In this document: positions 44,210 to 55,600 of the stretch, piece after piece
Layout of the letters: every line of letters starts with the position of its first letter
Numbering within the stretch: the first letter of the stretch is position 1
From: Tretioscincus oriximinensis
Taxonomy: Eukaryota > Chordata > Lepidosauria > Squamata > Gymnophthalmidae
Assembly: GCA_022410635.1 (NCBI GenBank)
Contig: JAJVDF010000506.1
Span: 898,603 to 962,602 of the forward strand
Reading direction: 5' to 3'
Length of the DNA: 64,000 nucleotides
Made by a program: the position numbers and the translations under genes
Notes under the pieces: model-generated
What the model was told of the DNA's origin: nothing
Databases searched by the model: none
What the model saw: the letters and a program-made list of their open reading frames with translations, nothing else

Positions 44210-44378
44210 AGTCCCTTCTGCCCTGAGTCTTATTTTGAGCTGTATCTCAGACTAAGGACCTGCCATCCACAGGCCGGCCACAGGAATGGGGCCTGCCATA
44301 GTCTACACTGGTAGGTGGGTGGAAAGACCCTATTCTGAGACATTAGCCCAAAATAATTCAATGTGGAAAGGGCCAAAT
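44210..44378. mobile_element. Palindromic MITE-like repeat, complete copy (CTDSPL2 intron 1)
   Basis: Left: tgccctgagtcttattttga, gctgtatctcagactaagga, cctgccatccacaggccg. Right: ggcctgccatagtctacact, ggaaagaccctattctgaga, ttcaatgtggaaagggcc. Arms pair across most of 165 bp. Confidence 0.75.
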
Positions 44379-44639
44379 CTTCTCCCCTAGATGTGTCTTT
44401 GCCCTTGCTGCTTAGCAATGTGCTTGCGTACATCAGAGCAGGCTTCATGTTGGACAAGAGAGCCAAACTCCCACAATGAGGAAATGCGCTTCAAGTTACA
44501 CTTTTTCAGTATGAGCCTCAAGTGAGATTGCAAAGTTGTTCTTCCGGAATTATGACTTTTGTGCTGATCCAACTCTGCCCTCCCTTCCAAAGTTATCCTT
44601 GTCTTCACTGGGGCTTAGCAGAGTGAGTATGAATGTATT

Positions 44640-45350
44640 AAAGCTTATCAGTTGCCTTTCTTAATTGAACGCTGGCAAAAATGCACCCCCTTACCCTGGT
44701 TGCTCATTTAAAACAGCAGGATAAGCCATAGCAGAAGAAAATAACAAAACCTTTTCTGAAGTTCATCCAGTTTGAAAAGAGCTAAAGAACTTTTTCTTCA
44801 TGTCTTTCTGTTTTGGAATAAGTACTGAAGGCTCTGCCCATGCCACTACTAGGGGACAGCTGAATTCTGTCCCTCTGTATAAGGCCAGAGGACCGGGGAT
44901 GCTCGATGTGATGGGTGTTGCTGGGTCTCTGCTTTGCATGAGACTATTTGTCCCTTAAGTCTTTCTCTGATGTCAAATAAGGGCTGTGGTCAAACTGAGC
45001 TGCTAACCATGAACACGTCCTGAAGGACTAAAGTAGAAGCTTCTTGATCAGGTGGGAAGATAGGGGCATGTTAGAGTTATGGAGCACCTCTGAGCCACGA
45101 GCAATTCCTGCTTGACTTCATGGGCACCACTATGCAGTTTCCTTGGGAAAGACAGAGATGGGGTTTGCCATCGCCACCTTTGAGAAGGGTTGAGGAATGA
45201 ACTGCCGACACCCAGGAGGAAGGGGAGTGGCTGGTTAGTGGTGCTTTTAAATAGTTTTTAGGGACTGAGTTACTTTATATTGTAATCTGCCCTGGGACCG
45301 CCAGGTGATGGGCAAGTTATAAATGTTATTAATACCAATGGATGGGAGAA
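44640..45350. other. CTDSPL2: CTDSPL2 intron 1, no recognised feature
   Basis: Unique-looking sequence. A partial MITE-like arm (gcatgtggatggcaggcggc, aaggtaaagcctagtggaaa) lies just after, at 45355-45430. Confidence 0.45.
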
Positions 45351-45502
45351 TGGAAGGGCAGGACCTCCGTCCCTAATTGCATGTGGATGGCAGGCGGCTG
45401 TTCCAAGGTAAAGCCTAGTGGAAAAAGGGCTGAGGATCGTGTGGCTTGCCTGGGAGCAGGGAGAAGACTGTGCACTTGTGTCAGGAAGGGGCTTTCTGGA
45501 AA

Positions 45503-45564
<62 letters not shown>

Positions 45565-45565
45565 A
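45503..45565. repeat. (ATG/GAT)n microsatellite, about 20 units
   Basis: Uninterrupted trinucleotide run of about 62 bp. Open frames across it code for poly-Asp, poly-Met or poly-His/Ser and are artefacts. Intronic in CTDSPL2. Confidence 0.95.
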
Positions 45566-45599
45566 GGAAGAAGAAGATTTCCATTTTGTCTTATACTTG

Positions 45600-47185
45600 A
45601 CTTTTGTGCTTGTTATGAGCAGAGACACTTTAAACATATGGGCATTGCCTAGATTGCTCAGAACGGCCACAGGTGGGTTGTGAATATTGTACATTCCTTT
45701 TCTCCTCCAACGTGCTGGGAAATAGATGTAACAGGTATCAAACTTTCTGACTTTGTGCCATTGTAACTGTTGAGTGCTTTCTGCTTCTTGGAAGAGCTTT
45801 TGAAAGCTGCCATTGGCAGATGTGCCAATACTATAAGAGCCAGTGATCCCTTAGCATGTTCACAAAATGAATTTTTAGCAAAGACAAAAATTAGAGGATT
45901 GTACACGTCTAACCAACAGAGCCCCCTGGTGGCTAATTTATATTTTATTTTCAGCAAAGTAAAAGCTAAGGGTTTATACATACTTATATTAATATAAATT
46001 TAATGAAATATACCTTCCTGTCTGTAAAGGTGGCGTGTGGGTGTGTGTTAGTAACACTAAATTATATGAAAATTTGTGTTGCTAGTTGCAAAATACAATA
46101 TTTGGGGGGAATTATGCTGAGCCATGTATAAATGTCTAGGAGTAACAAAATATGTGTCTTGATTTCTTTCATGTGTACGTTTATCAGCACTTGCATTGAT
46201 TTTAAAATTAAAAACATGAATGAGTAGTGAAAAATGCTAATGTTTAATTGGTGCTGGTTTCTTCCCATGAAAAGCCTGAGGGCATGTGCTCAGGAAGCTT
46301 GTAGCAATTTTACCACACACTGTGTCGGCTTTGAACAACAGGAAAATTGTTTCCCAAAATAGTCTTCTGTGTGGCCAGGGCTCTGGATTATAAATGCAGA
46401 GAGCTTAGCGTCTCCCGCCGCAGCTGTTTCCGTCCAGAATTCTGACAGGAGATGCACAGGTTGTGCTGAAATGTGTGGGTCAAGCCACGAACCCTGCATT
46501 TCTGTGGAGCTTTGAGGGGCTTTGGAGTAAATACATAGAACTGGGATTATTTTATGAATTGGCCTCATATCTTCCTTTTTACTTTTAAGGGAGACAAAAC
46601 ACCTCATGAACCCTATGTTGTTGAGAAAGTTTTGTGACACTTTCCATTCTGTGAAAGTAAACTTTCCATTCACCGAATAATCTTGATGGCAGTAGATACT
46701 GTCAAGGTTGAATAACAATTAGCCTTACGAGAGCATTGAAAGACTATAGAGAGTTCAAGTCTTCCAGTCGTCATCAGAAGGAAATACACATTTTTTTTTA
46801 TTATCCCAGGCTTGCAGTGCATCGTCTTAGACACTGATTACTGTATTTCCATGTTACAAGGCNTTTTAAAATGTGCCAGAACTCATTTTGGAACCAGTTT
46901 TATAAACTTGCCTTATTCACAGAAGCATGCTTCCATACCTCCAGTCACAGCTTCCATACATCTGTGCCTGGAGGGCTGAAATGCACTATTTTTGACTGAC
47001 AGGCAGCAACAGCTGCTAATTATAATGCTACCACTGACCTGTTGATTGGCCTTGTAGCTCTTTATTTCATTTTCACAAGAGAGGTGCTGACTATCATGCT
47101 GCTGTAGTCCAGGTTTTCTTGAAAATGTTCAAAGGGAGGCTATTCAAAAAGGTAGTTGTGCTTCTTTGGGGCTGGTAAGTTGGGA
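45600..47185. other. CTDSPL2: CTDSPL2 intron 1, no recognised feature
   Basis: AT-rich intronic DNA with no repeat I can name and no exon-like block. Confidence 0.45.
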
Positions 47186-47189
47186 AAGA

Positions 47190-47262
47190 GTTCATAAGAA
47201 CATAGGAGGAGCCCTGCTGAAAAAGACCACAGCCCATCTAATTCAACATTCTGTCTCACAAA
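47190..47262 (-). mobile_element. CR1-like LINE 3' tip, minus strand
   Basis: cataagaacataggaggagc and gcccatctaattcaacattc. Short and truncated. Confidence 0.6.
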
Positions 47263-47604
47263 GTGGCTCACCTGCAAATGGCTTGAAAATTGATCAGTCC
47301 CTTGGCAAAAAGCTGTCTTGTGCTAAATAATTCTTTTTAGGCTCCTTTATGCCATTGGCAAAGGCTTTCCCCCATTTCCCCTTGAGTGTATAGCTTTCAG
47401 GAAGGACAAGACAAATTCTTGGAGGCCAGGCATATCAGTGGCTCCTAGCATGGAAGCCCATGTAGTGTTATGTGTGCTGGTTTAATAGTGAGCAGAAATG
47501 GAGTTTCTAACAAGTACTGTCTCCAAAAGAGACAAGCAGGATGTTTCTAAATCTGGGTTCAGATGTTGCCTATTCCTTCTGTCTGAGAATGCCCAGGTGC
47601 AACT

Positions 47605-47890
47605 GGTAGGACAGCTTGGATAGTTTCAAGACAGGACTAGACAGGTTTATGGACACTAAGAGTATAAATGGATACTAAGATAGTTGTTTGGATGTCGCCT
47701 CCGGGATGGAGCAACAGGCAGGACTCTTGAAATACCATTTGCAGGGAGTCACGAACAGGAGCAGCATATTTTGCTTTCCTCTGTTCGGACTGCCCAGGTG
47801 CATCTGGTGGGCCTCTGTGTGACACAGAATGCTGGACTCGATGGGCTGTGGCCTGCTCCAGTATGGCTCTTCTTATGTTCTTATGACATG
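47605..47890 (+). mobile_element. CR1-like LINE 3' end
   Basis: acagcttggatagtttcaag, tatggacactaagagtataa, gatggagcaacaggcaggac, ending atggctcttcttatgttctt. Very close in sequence to the copies at 43810-44055 and 61405-61665, which suggests a young subfamily. Confidence 0.8.
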
Positions 47891-47899
47891 GTGTGAGTC

Positions 47900-49480
47900 A
47901 GGATACTGGTCTGGATAGACTGACAGGATGATTCCTAGGAAGCTGTACTCCACTTGTGCCACTCCCGGCTTCTAAGAAACACCTTTCTGCTTGGATGTTC
48001 TATTGGTCTGTTTTCCTGGTTTACCAACCTTGAAGGAAAACATTCCTAAATACTGATTTTTGCTGGGCAGGTACTATTGCATCTGCTATGACCACTGACT
48101 CCACTGCTGGCAAGATGCCTGGGGCGCCTTCACATTTGTCAGGAGGCTGAGCTGAGAGTCAGTGTCAGGATTCAAGCATGTGCACTCTTTTCATTCAAGA
48201 TCTTTTGTTACCCTGGAAGTTGTGTCCTGGAAGTCTCAGATTTGGGGAGGTAACTTACCATTGAGAGGAGCCCTGGAAACTGCTCCTAAGGCTGTTAGCA
48301 GTATTTGTCATGGGGGATTGATAGCTGGCTGAAAAGGACTGTGGCAGTCGCCTGCGGCACAAACCTGCCCAGCTGGTGCTGCAGCTGCTCTCAGCCTAGA
48401 TGCTGAGGCCTCTCAATGAAAACATTGCCTATAGATGTCAGTTTTCCTTCCCTTCACCATGTCTTTTCCACACAGTCCTGGAACTTCAGTATCCCCATCT
48501 TGTCTTCTGGTTCCCCACAATGGGATTCCCGACTATAATTAGGCAGGAAGCTGAGACCAGNCTAAGCTTACGTCATTTAAACACCCTATTAACACCAGTA
48601 GGACTGTTAAATGTACTGCAATATTAAAAGAATTAACTGTGAGGTCAAGTTGTTTATTAATACGCAAACCAAATTTCCATGGCACGTCTTGTAATTTGGC
48701 ACTACTGCTGCCTTGTTTGTTTCTCTTCCATTAAACCCTAAAGAAGGGCTTAAGGATGATTTAGCTTATGCAAACTGGAATTAAAGATATTGAATGCATC
48801 CCATGGAGACTTTATATTCCGTTTTGGTCCTTATGTGCAGTTGTTCTTAGCAGCCTCTTCATGTTGCATCCGGTTACTTTCCATGAGATAATTTTTAAAG
48901 GTTTTTTGTGTGAGCGTAGAAGGCTTGTCTGTTTCATTGTCATCATCAGGGCAAGCCCATTTCCTACCCNCCATATCACACAAAAACACTTTCCCTTAGA
49001 TGATAAAAGAAGAGATGGCAGCTAAGAGGGTCCAGCAAATATGGACCCACAGACTCATTATTTCTACTTATCCAGATATACCCATTTAAACTGCCTGGTG
49101 CTTCTGTGATAACTTTACTTCTTGTCCTTCTAGATATGGTACTGTGTGTTAACATCTTAGGCTTAGTTTTTGCTTCTCTATAAACTTCTTTATAACATTT
49201 AGCTCCCTTTCTATTTCCAGGGATTTCTTATCTTTCCTCCATCTTTCCTTCTTAGATAGAATATAGGAGAAGTTATGTTTGACTATCTAGATGCTGGCCT
49301 CAGACAACATTTGGAAGGATGCTCCCTAACATTTGTGTATTTTTTTTGAAACTAAAATGTGCAAATGAAAATATAAAAAGTCATTATCATACTTGACCTG
49401 CATTGGATTATTGATTGGAAATGCCCCAAAATAGGTTGTTGCATTGTTTGTTTTAGTGGATTTATTCTCCGTATTCCTTT
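47900..49480. other. CTDSPL2: End of CTDSPL2 intron 1, no recognised feature
   Basis: No repeat or exon-like block is evident up to the polypyrimidine tract of exon 2. Confidence 0.45.
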
Positions 49481-49507
49481 ACAGTTTTACATGTGAAACT
49501 AACAAAA

Positions 49508-49696
49508 ATGAGGCTGAGGACGAGGAAGAGTTCTCAGCAGGCCAACCAGAACCACACACAGCGTGCACTGAGGGTTAAGAGGAAATACTCAGAAGTAGAA
49601 GAGACCTTATCCATTGGAGGAGGAGGGAAACCTCAGAAAAATGAAACCGGCTTATTATCGTCCATCAAAAAATTTATTAAAGGAAGCACCCCAAAG
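49508..49696 (+). CDS. CTDSPL2: CTDSPL2 coding exon 2, residues 1-63
   Basis: The exon starts at 49485 after acceptor cctttacag, with 23 bp of 5' UTR. The ATG at 49508 (aaaaatgagg) begins [18 protein letters not shown], as in mammals. The exon ends at [15 protein letters not shown], donor aag|gtaagt, phase 0. Confidence 0.95.
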
Positions 49697-52600
49697 GTAA
49701 GTGTTCAATAGCAGTTAATCTCAATATAAAAATATGTATTTAGAAAGCATCTTAAGAGTTGTGTTGAGAATTAGTTACTCTTCTATGATTAGTTCTGGAC
49801 AAAGCATCAGGTTAGTTGTCAGAAGTTTCAATTTTGTGAGTTCCTCTAAGGGAGGCTAATATTTATTATCCAAAATTCTCTGCTGAGCAGCCTCCTTCCT
49901 CAAGCTGGATTTGGATGGGAGTGCATCTTTCACTCAAAGCTGAGATTTAGAAAAAGAGAAAAAATAAAATAAAATATAACAAGGAAAATTATGCTGACAG
50001 ATATATCTCCACTAGATTAAGAACATAAGAGGAGCCCATTTAGTCCAGCATTCTGCCTCACCCGGTGGCCCACCAGTTGCCCCAGGCATCGAACAGAAGA
50101 ACAAGATAAAACCTCCTTCCTTCCTCCCTCCAATAAGAGCATCCCTGATGAATGGGGCCACAGCCCATCCAGTCTCCTGTCTTGTACAGTGGCCCACCAA
50201 TTGCACTAGGGCAGTCTCAAGCAGAAGAAGGCAAAATCTTCACCTATACTTAACTCCCTGCTTGTTTTTTCATTCTAATAACCATGAATTACATAAAAAT
50301 TTATATCATAAAAGTAAAGGTCAGTTTAAAAATTGATGGAAGGGTTTTGTAATCACTTGTTCCAGGCTATAATTTTTTTCTTTTTTTTAAAAAAAAAGAA
50401 TGAACGAGAACATCCTGCAAAAAGAAGTAGAATTGAACGTGATATCGATGACAACTTAATTACATCCACTCCTCGGACGGGAGAAAAGCCCAACAAACAG
50501 ATTTCCCGAGTACGACGGAAAAGTCAAGTCAATGGAGGTCTGTAAAAGTTCTTCCCCCTGGTCCTCATGAAATATTGGGGCTGCAGAGCTGGGACTCAGC
50601 TGAATATGATTGTGCCACATTTGATTCAATTTTAGTATTTACATGCTGGGCAGCCAGCAAACATTCTCTGCATGGATTCCTTGTAAAGAACCCTGCAATG
50701 TGCAGCATCATGGAGGAGGCTTGTGGAGGCTCAAAAGTGCTGCCCTCTGATACTGCAGCTGAGGGTTGGGAGCATAAGAGGGCTTCCCTATGGTGAGGAA
50801 GGAGGAGACTCTAGGATTGTACTGCATCAATTAATGAGGTCTCTTTCTGCTCTCTAATTCTCTAGACATTCTTCACTTACTACATTGATTTTTATAAGGC
50901 AATGTATCATCCTAGAGTGTACTTCTTTTAGATTTAGATTAGATATCAGTAAAACTTTCTGACTGTAAGTGGAACAGGTTGCCACAGGAGGTGCTGAGTT
51001 TGCCACTGGAAGTCTTCAAATGGAGGCTAGGCAGCCATCGATTGGGGGTATTTTAGTGAGTCCTGAGTTGACCCATGACCCTGGAGCTCCCTCCCAACGA
51101 TATGATTCTATGATTCTAAAGGCTGTTTTATGGGTAACCTCCAAGTCAAGTGTACCAAATTGAAACACTCCTGATATTCTGAGTTTTTAACCTACCAGCA
51201 TTCCTTGCCAGCCTGGCCTGTCATATTATGAGGCAGTTGGCTTTGGAAGCAGAAAGTTCCCGTGGGCAACAGAACCAAGGCCTTTGGGAATCAAGTGGCC
51301 TCTTCCCAGCTCCTCCCTTGCAGAGGCCTGGGGGGGGGGGGGGGGGGGGGAAGCTGCCTGGTTCCCAAAGAGCCTGGCATCAGCCCAGCAGGTTCCTTCT
51401 TGTGGAAGGGGGAGGGGAGAAATGTGTGCCCCTCTTGCCTTGCACTGCAAAATATCTAGAGATTTTGCCCATGCCTTACCTCTGCTTGTAATGAAAATGA
51501 AAGCCAAGATGTTGTTTACTTTTTTGTGTGCTTCTTTGTAGAAGCTGGAAATTATGAAGTGACAAACCAACACGTCAGACAAAATGGAAAATTGGAAGAC
51601 AATCCCGCAACTGGGAGCCCACCACGGACTACCTTACTGGGGACCATATTTTCTCCTGTGTTCAATTTTTTCTCACCAGCAAATAAAAATGGCAAGTACT
51701 GCGGAAAGCCGCATTGAAGTAATGTGTATCTTGAATGTGTATCTTGAAATAAAGTTGTTTGCCTGGGATGAAGTTGTCTTTGTTTGGATGCTGAGCAAGA
51801 GGTGGCGATGTTTTGATTAACCTGTTAAAAAGCAAAGCCAACCTTATAGTTGTGGTGAAACGGGGAAGGTTAGTTCTGAGGAACTGCCGCAGCAGCTCCC
51901 TGTGAGCAGAAATGTCTTTGCAGGGACAGCCGGTTCCGACTCCCCTGGCCAAGCAGTGGAAGCTGAAGAAATCGTGAAGCAGCTGGACATGGAGCAGGTG
52001 GATGAGATCAGCACGAACACAGCAGCTTCGGCCAATGGAACAGCCTATGTGAGCCAAGCAGGGCAAGTGCGGTCAGCCATCAACAACGGCTTGGAGGAAG
52101 TGGAAGATGCNGCCGACCGAGATCTGCCTCCGCTCACAGGTGAGGGCCAGGAGGATGGGGCTGCCAAGCCTTTCTAGGACCTTTCCAGTTCCGTGGCCTC
52201 CCTGCACTTTGCTTCTCTCACTTTTGCAAAGAGGGTGTGGATATGCACCCTCTGCACTTGTCCTTTTGTTGCTGCACNCCCAGGCATGCTGCACTTCTGT
52301 CGAGCGCCGGAGACAAGAGATTTCACTTGGTCAGGTCCTTCTCTCAGGCGCTGCAGTTTTCCAGTGTCAACTGAGTGTGAGCTTCCTGGTGTGGGAAACA
52401 ATAGGGAACACTTTTCATTGACTGTCGGGTCTATAAAGCAGATAGTAATATTCATCTGTTGAGGACTGTCATATGCTACATTACAAAACTGTAAATTTAA
52501 ATTTTGTCCAAGTTCCTGCACTAAACTACAGCATCTGTAGACAGTTGCCGCCTTCTCTGTGCTAGTTGCAGATGGACGATTACAGGCAAAATTAAAGCCA

Positions 52601-55600
52601 ACCATTATAAAGAGCTCTGATGTTTCTTTTTTTTTTAATTTTTTTTTTATTGCTTTTAGTTACAACAGACAAAATACAATAAAACATAAATACATAAACA
52701 TAACAAAACCTAATACATGTAACATATATATCCCTCCCCACCCACCCCTAGGAGATCCAACATCACGTCTTCTATATACATTTACATTAATAATCTCGAG
52801 TCTAGTACCATAGCAATGGTGTGTGCCAGCGTAGCATTTCTATTAAAGTTAACACCAAGGGCCAATACTTTATGCCAGTTTCCTTCCCAAGTTGTTCTGA
52901 TGTTTCTAACATAGCTTATTAANGGAGCATTCAGTTAGTCTATTCACTTCACCCTTGGACATTCGCTTCTCCTTTTGCCATCCTTTCCCAGCACAAGAGC
53001 CTTTNCCAGTGAATTCCCCCTTCTTACTATGAGGCCAAAATATCTGAGCTTCAGTGGGCTCAAAATATCTAAGCTGGGCATAATCAAAAGTGTTTAAACA
53101 TCAATGAATACTGTTATTTAGAGAGGAAACTTTTGTTAGATATGAAGAAGAACTGGGTTTTTGTACCCCATTTTTCTAACCTGAAGGGACTCAAAGTAGC
53201 TTACAAATTTATTTTTTGCCTGAAGACTTACATTCTATCTTCCCCACCACATTGTGATGGTCCCCATTTTTCAAATAGCTATGCTGGTTACTGCTGAGGC
53301 CAGTAGAGGGCACTCAACCCCCCACAGCCAACACAAGGCTTTGAACTCGGTATTTCTGCTGAAGCACCAGAGCTCTTAACCACTGTGCAGGGCAGTGGAA
53401 TTTTGCTCAGCTAACTTTTATTGACAGGAAAATTCCTTTCTCTTCCAACGGGAGTTTTCTACTTTATTTTATTAGCACCAATATCACCTGACAGCGGTTA
53501 CTCATCAGCTCATGCAGAAGCTACCTATGAAGAAGACTGGGAAGTTTTTGATCCGTATGTATTTATATTCACTTTCCATCTGCTCTGTTTTGAGAGACCA
53601 ATGTTAGCAAACGTGTTTGTTTACTTTGTTTTATGTTTTACTAGAAATCACACACTTCTGTCTGTATCGTTAATTTTTGCTAGATTTAACTAATTTCTTT
53701 TGCTGCCATGTAACAGATTTATCGATAAAACCTAGCAATTTTTCCTTTCCCTCCTTCCACGGAGAAGAGTAAGAAGTTTTGGGTTCTCATTGATAGCCGT
53801 TGTTTGAATTAGAGGAGATCCCCTGTGAAATTACAACCTATGACTGTAATCTGTGTGTGTAAAAAGAAAAATGTGAAGAAAAGAGTTGAGAAGAATTTCC
53901 AGCCATCAGAAGAGGAAGGAATGAAAATGGCTGGTGGGCTGGGTGTCTCGATCTCTGAGCTTCTGTTTCAGGTTCTGCTTAAGGCTGTGAGAATTGCAGC
54001 TGTGTCAACTTCTGCCTTGGTGGTTTCAGGAAACGGTTGGCCTGTCTTGTCTTCCAGGTACTATTTTATCAAACACGTCCCACCGCTCACAGAAGAGCAT
54101 CTCAACCGGAAACCTGCTCTTCCGCTGAAAACGCGAAGCACACCGGAATTCTCTCTCGTCCTGGACCTGGTAAGGAGAACACCTTGGCAAAGGAACAGGC
54201 CTCCTATTCTGCACCCTACTGGAGCCGCATGGGCAGGACTGNCATTCAGGGACCGCTTGCCTTCTGCCATCTTCTAAATTTCCTTACCTGGGGTTCTTGT
54301 TCTACAGGACGAAACGCTTGTCCACTGTAGCCTAAATGAGCTGGAAGACGCAGCGCTCACATTTCCAGTCCTCTTCCAAGACGTCATTTACCAGGTAATC
54401 AAAGCGACTATCAATTGAAGGGGTGACACTTGCGCACCTGGTGCCTTCTTGCCCCNCTGGAGCATTTGCAATAAAGTGGTGTGGCTGCATTCTGTGGTGT
54501 TGGATTTATGATGGCGTTCCTGGTTATCGCTTGGAAGTTGCAGTGTCTTTTATTTGCCAAGATTTCCACCCCTAGAAAACAGAAGGATTCCTTTAGCTCC
54601 AGGATTCCTCTGGTGAGGTAGAGACAGGGGCACTCAAAGTTTAACTGGCCGCCATTTTACCAAAGAAGNGCTTGCCCCAGACTGACTCTCCTAGCTTGCA
54701 TGGGAAGCAAACCCCATCCTAGTTAAAGCTTTGTTTTAACCGGGGGAGAAGTTGGATCTACCTTGGGCAGAACCATCCCTTCGCTCTTGGCTCCTTGCTG
54801 CTTCTGTGATGAGGCTGCCGGATTGCTGGCTGGTGGTTGGGTCACAACACATGCTGAGCTTCTGTCTGTGTGTGTTCAATACTTCTCTCGACAAAGGACA
54901 GAGGGAGGAGGAGGAGGAAGAGGAGGAGGCGTTGTGCTCCAGCAACTGCCAAAGATGCTGCCCTGACCCCGGCTGTTGTTCTCAGGCCCCTATTGTGTGA
55001 TGTACCTGGGAGTAGCAACAGCTTCCCACCATGTAGTTCGCACGATATTGGAGCCCTGTGTAGTGTCTTTGGAGACTGGCAACAGGCACCCTAAACGGAC
55101 ACTTGTCCAGGTATTTTACCCTAATTTTAAAATTTGTCTTTTGTCTTTTGTCTTATTTAAAACCTTTCAAACCTGTGAGGCTTAAAATGAGACTCCTCCC
55201 CTCACACACACCCCCCCCAGGAGAAGGTTGGACTCAGTTGAACCTAGCAAATGCAAGGTCTGTGGGGGAGACACCCCTCTCTGTCCCCAATAGGCTCCTG
55301 TGGCCTTCTAAGCACATTTATTATTCTCTCTCCAGTTGCGTTTATTTTCTTACATGTGCATTATGTTTTCTGTCATGGAACCAGAGGTGGCTGGAGGTTC
55401 TTTCCAGAGGTCTCTCACCTTGGGCACTGGCCTAGGTCGTCTTTGCTTTGGGAAGGTGGTGGCTTCAGGGCTCAGGACATTTATTGAGAAGCAGATGGAG
55501 TTTTCTTTCAGTTTCATTGGTTAAATAAGCAAAACTCACCAGTCTAGAGCAGACACAAATCATGCGGGAATGAAAAGTAAATTTTCAGGCTTGAAACCCC

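Noticed and set aside
45270..45694. Frames with poly-Asp, poly-Met, poly-His and poly-Ser
   Set aside because: Pure products of the (GAT)n microsatellite in an intron.
52555..52830. Coding-like plus-strand frame after CTDSPL2 exon 5
   Set aside because: Low-complexity AT-rich sequence in an intron with no match to CTDSPL2; exon 5 joins exon 6 directly in frame.
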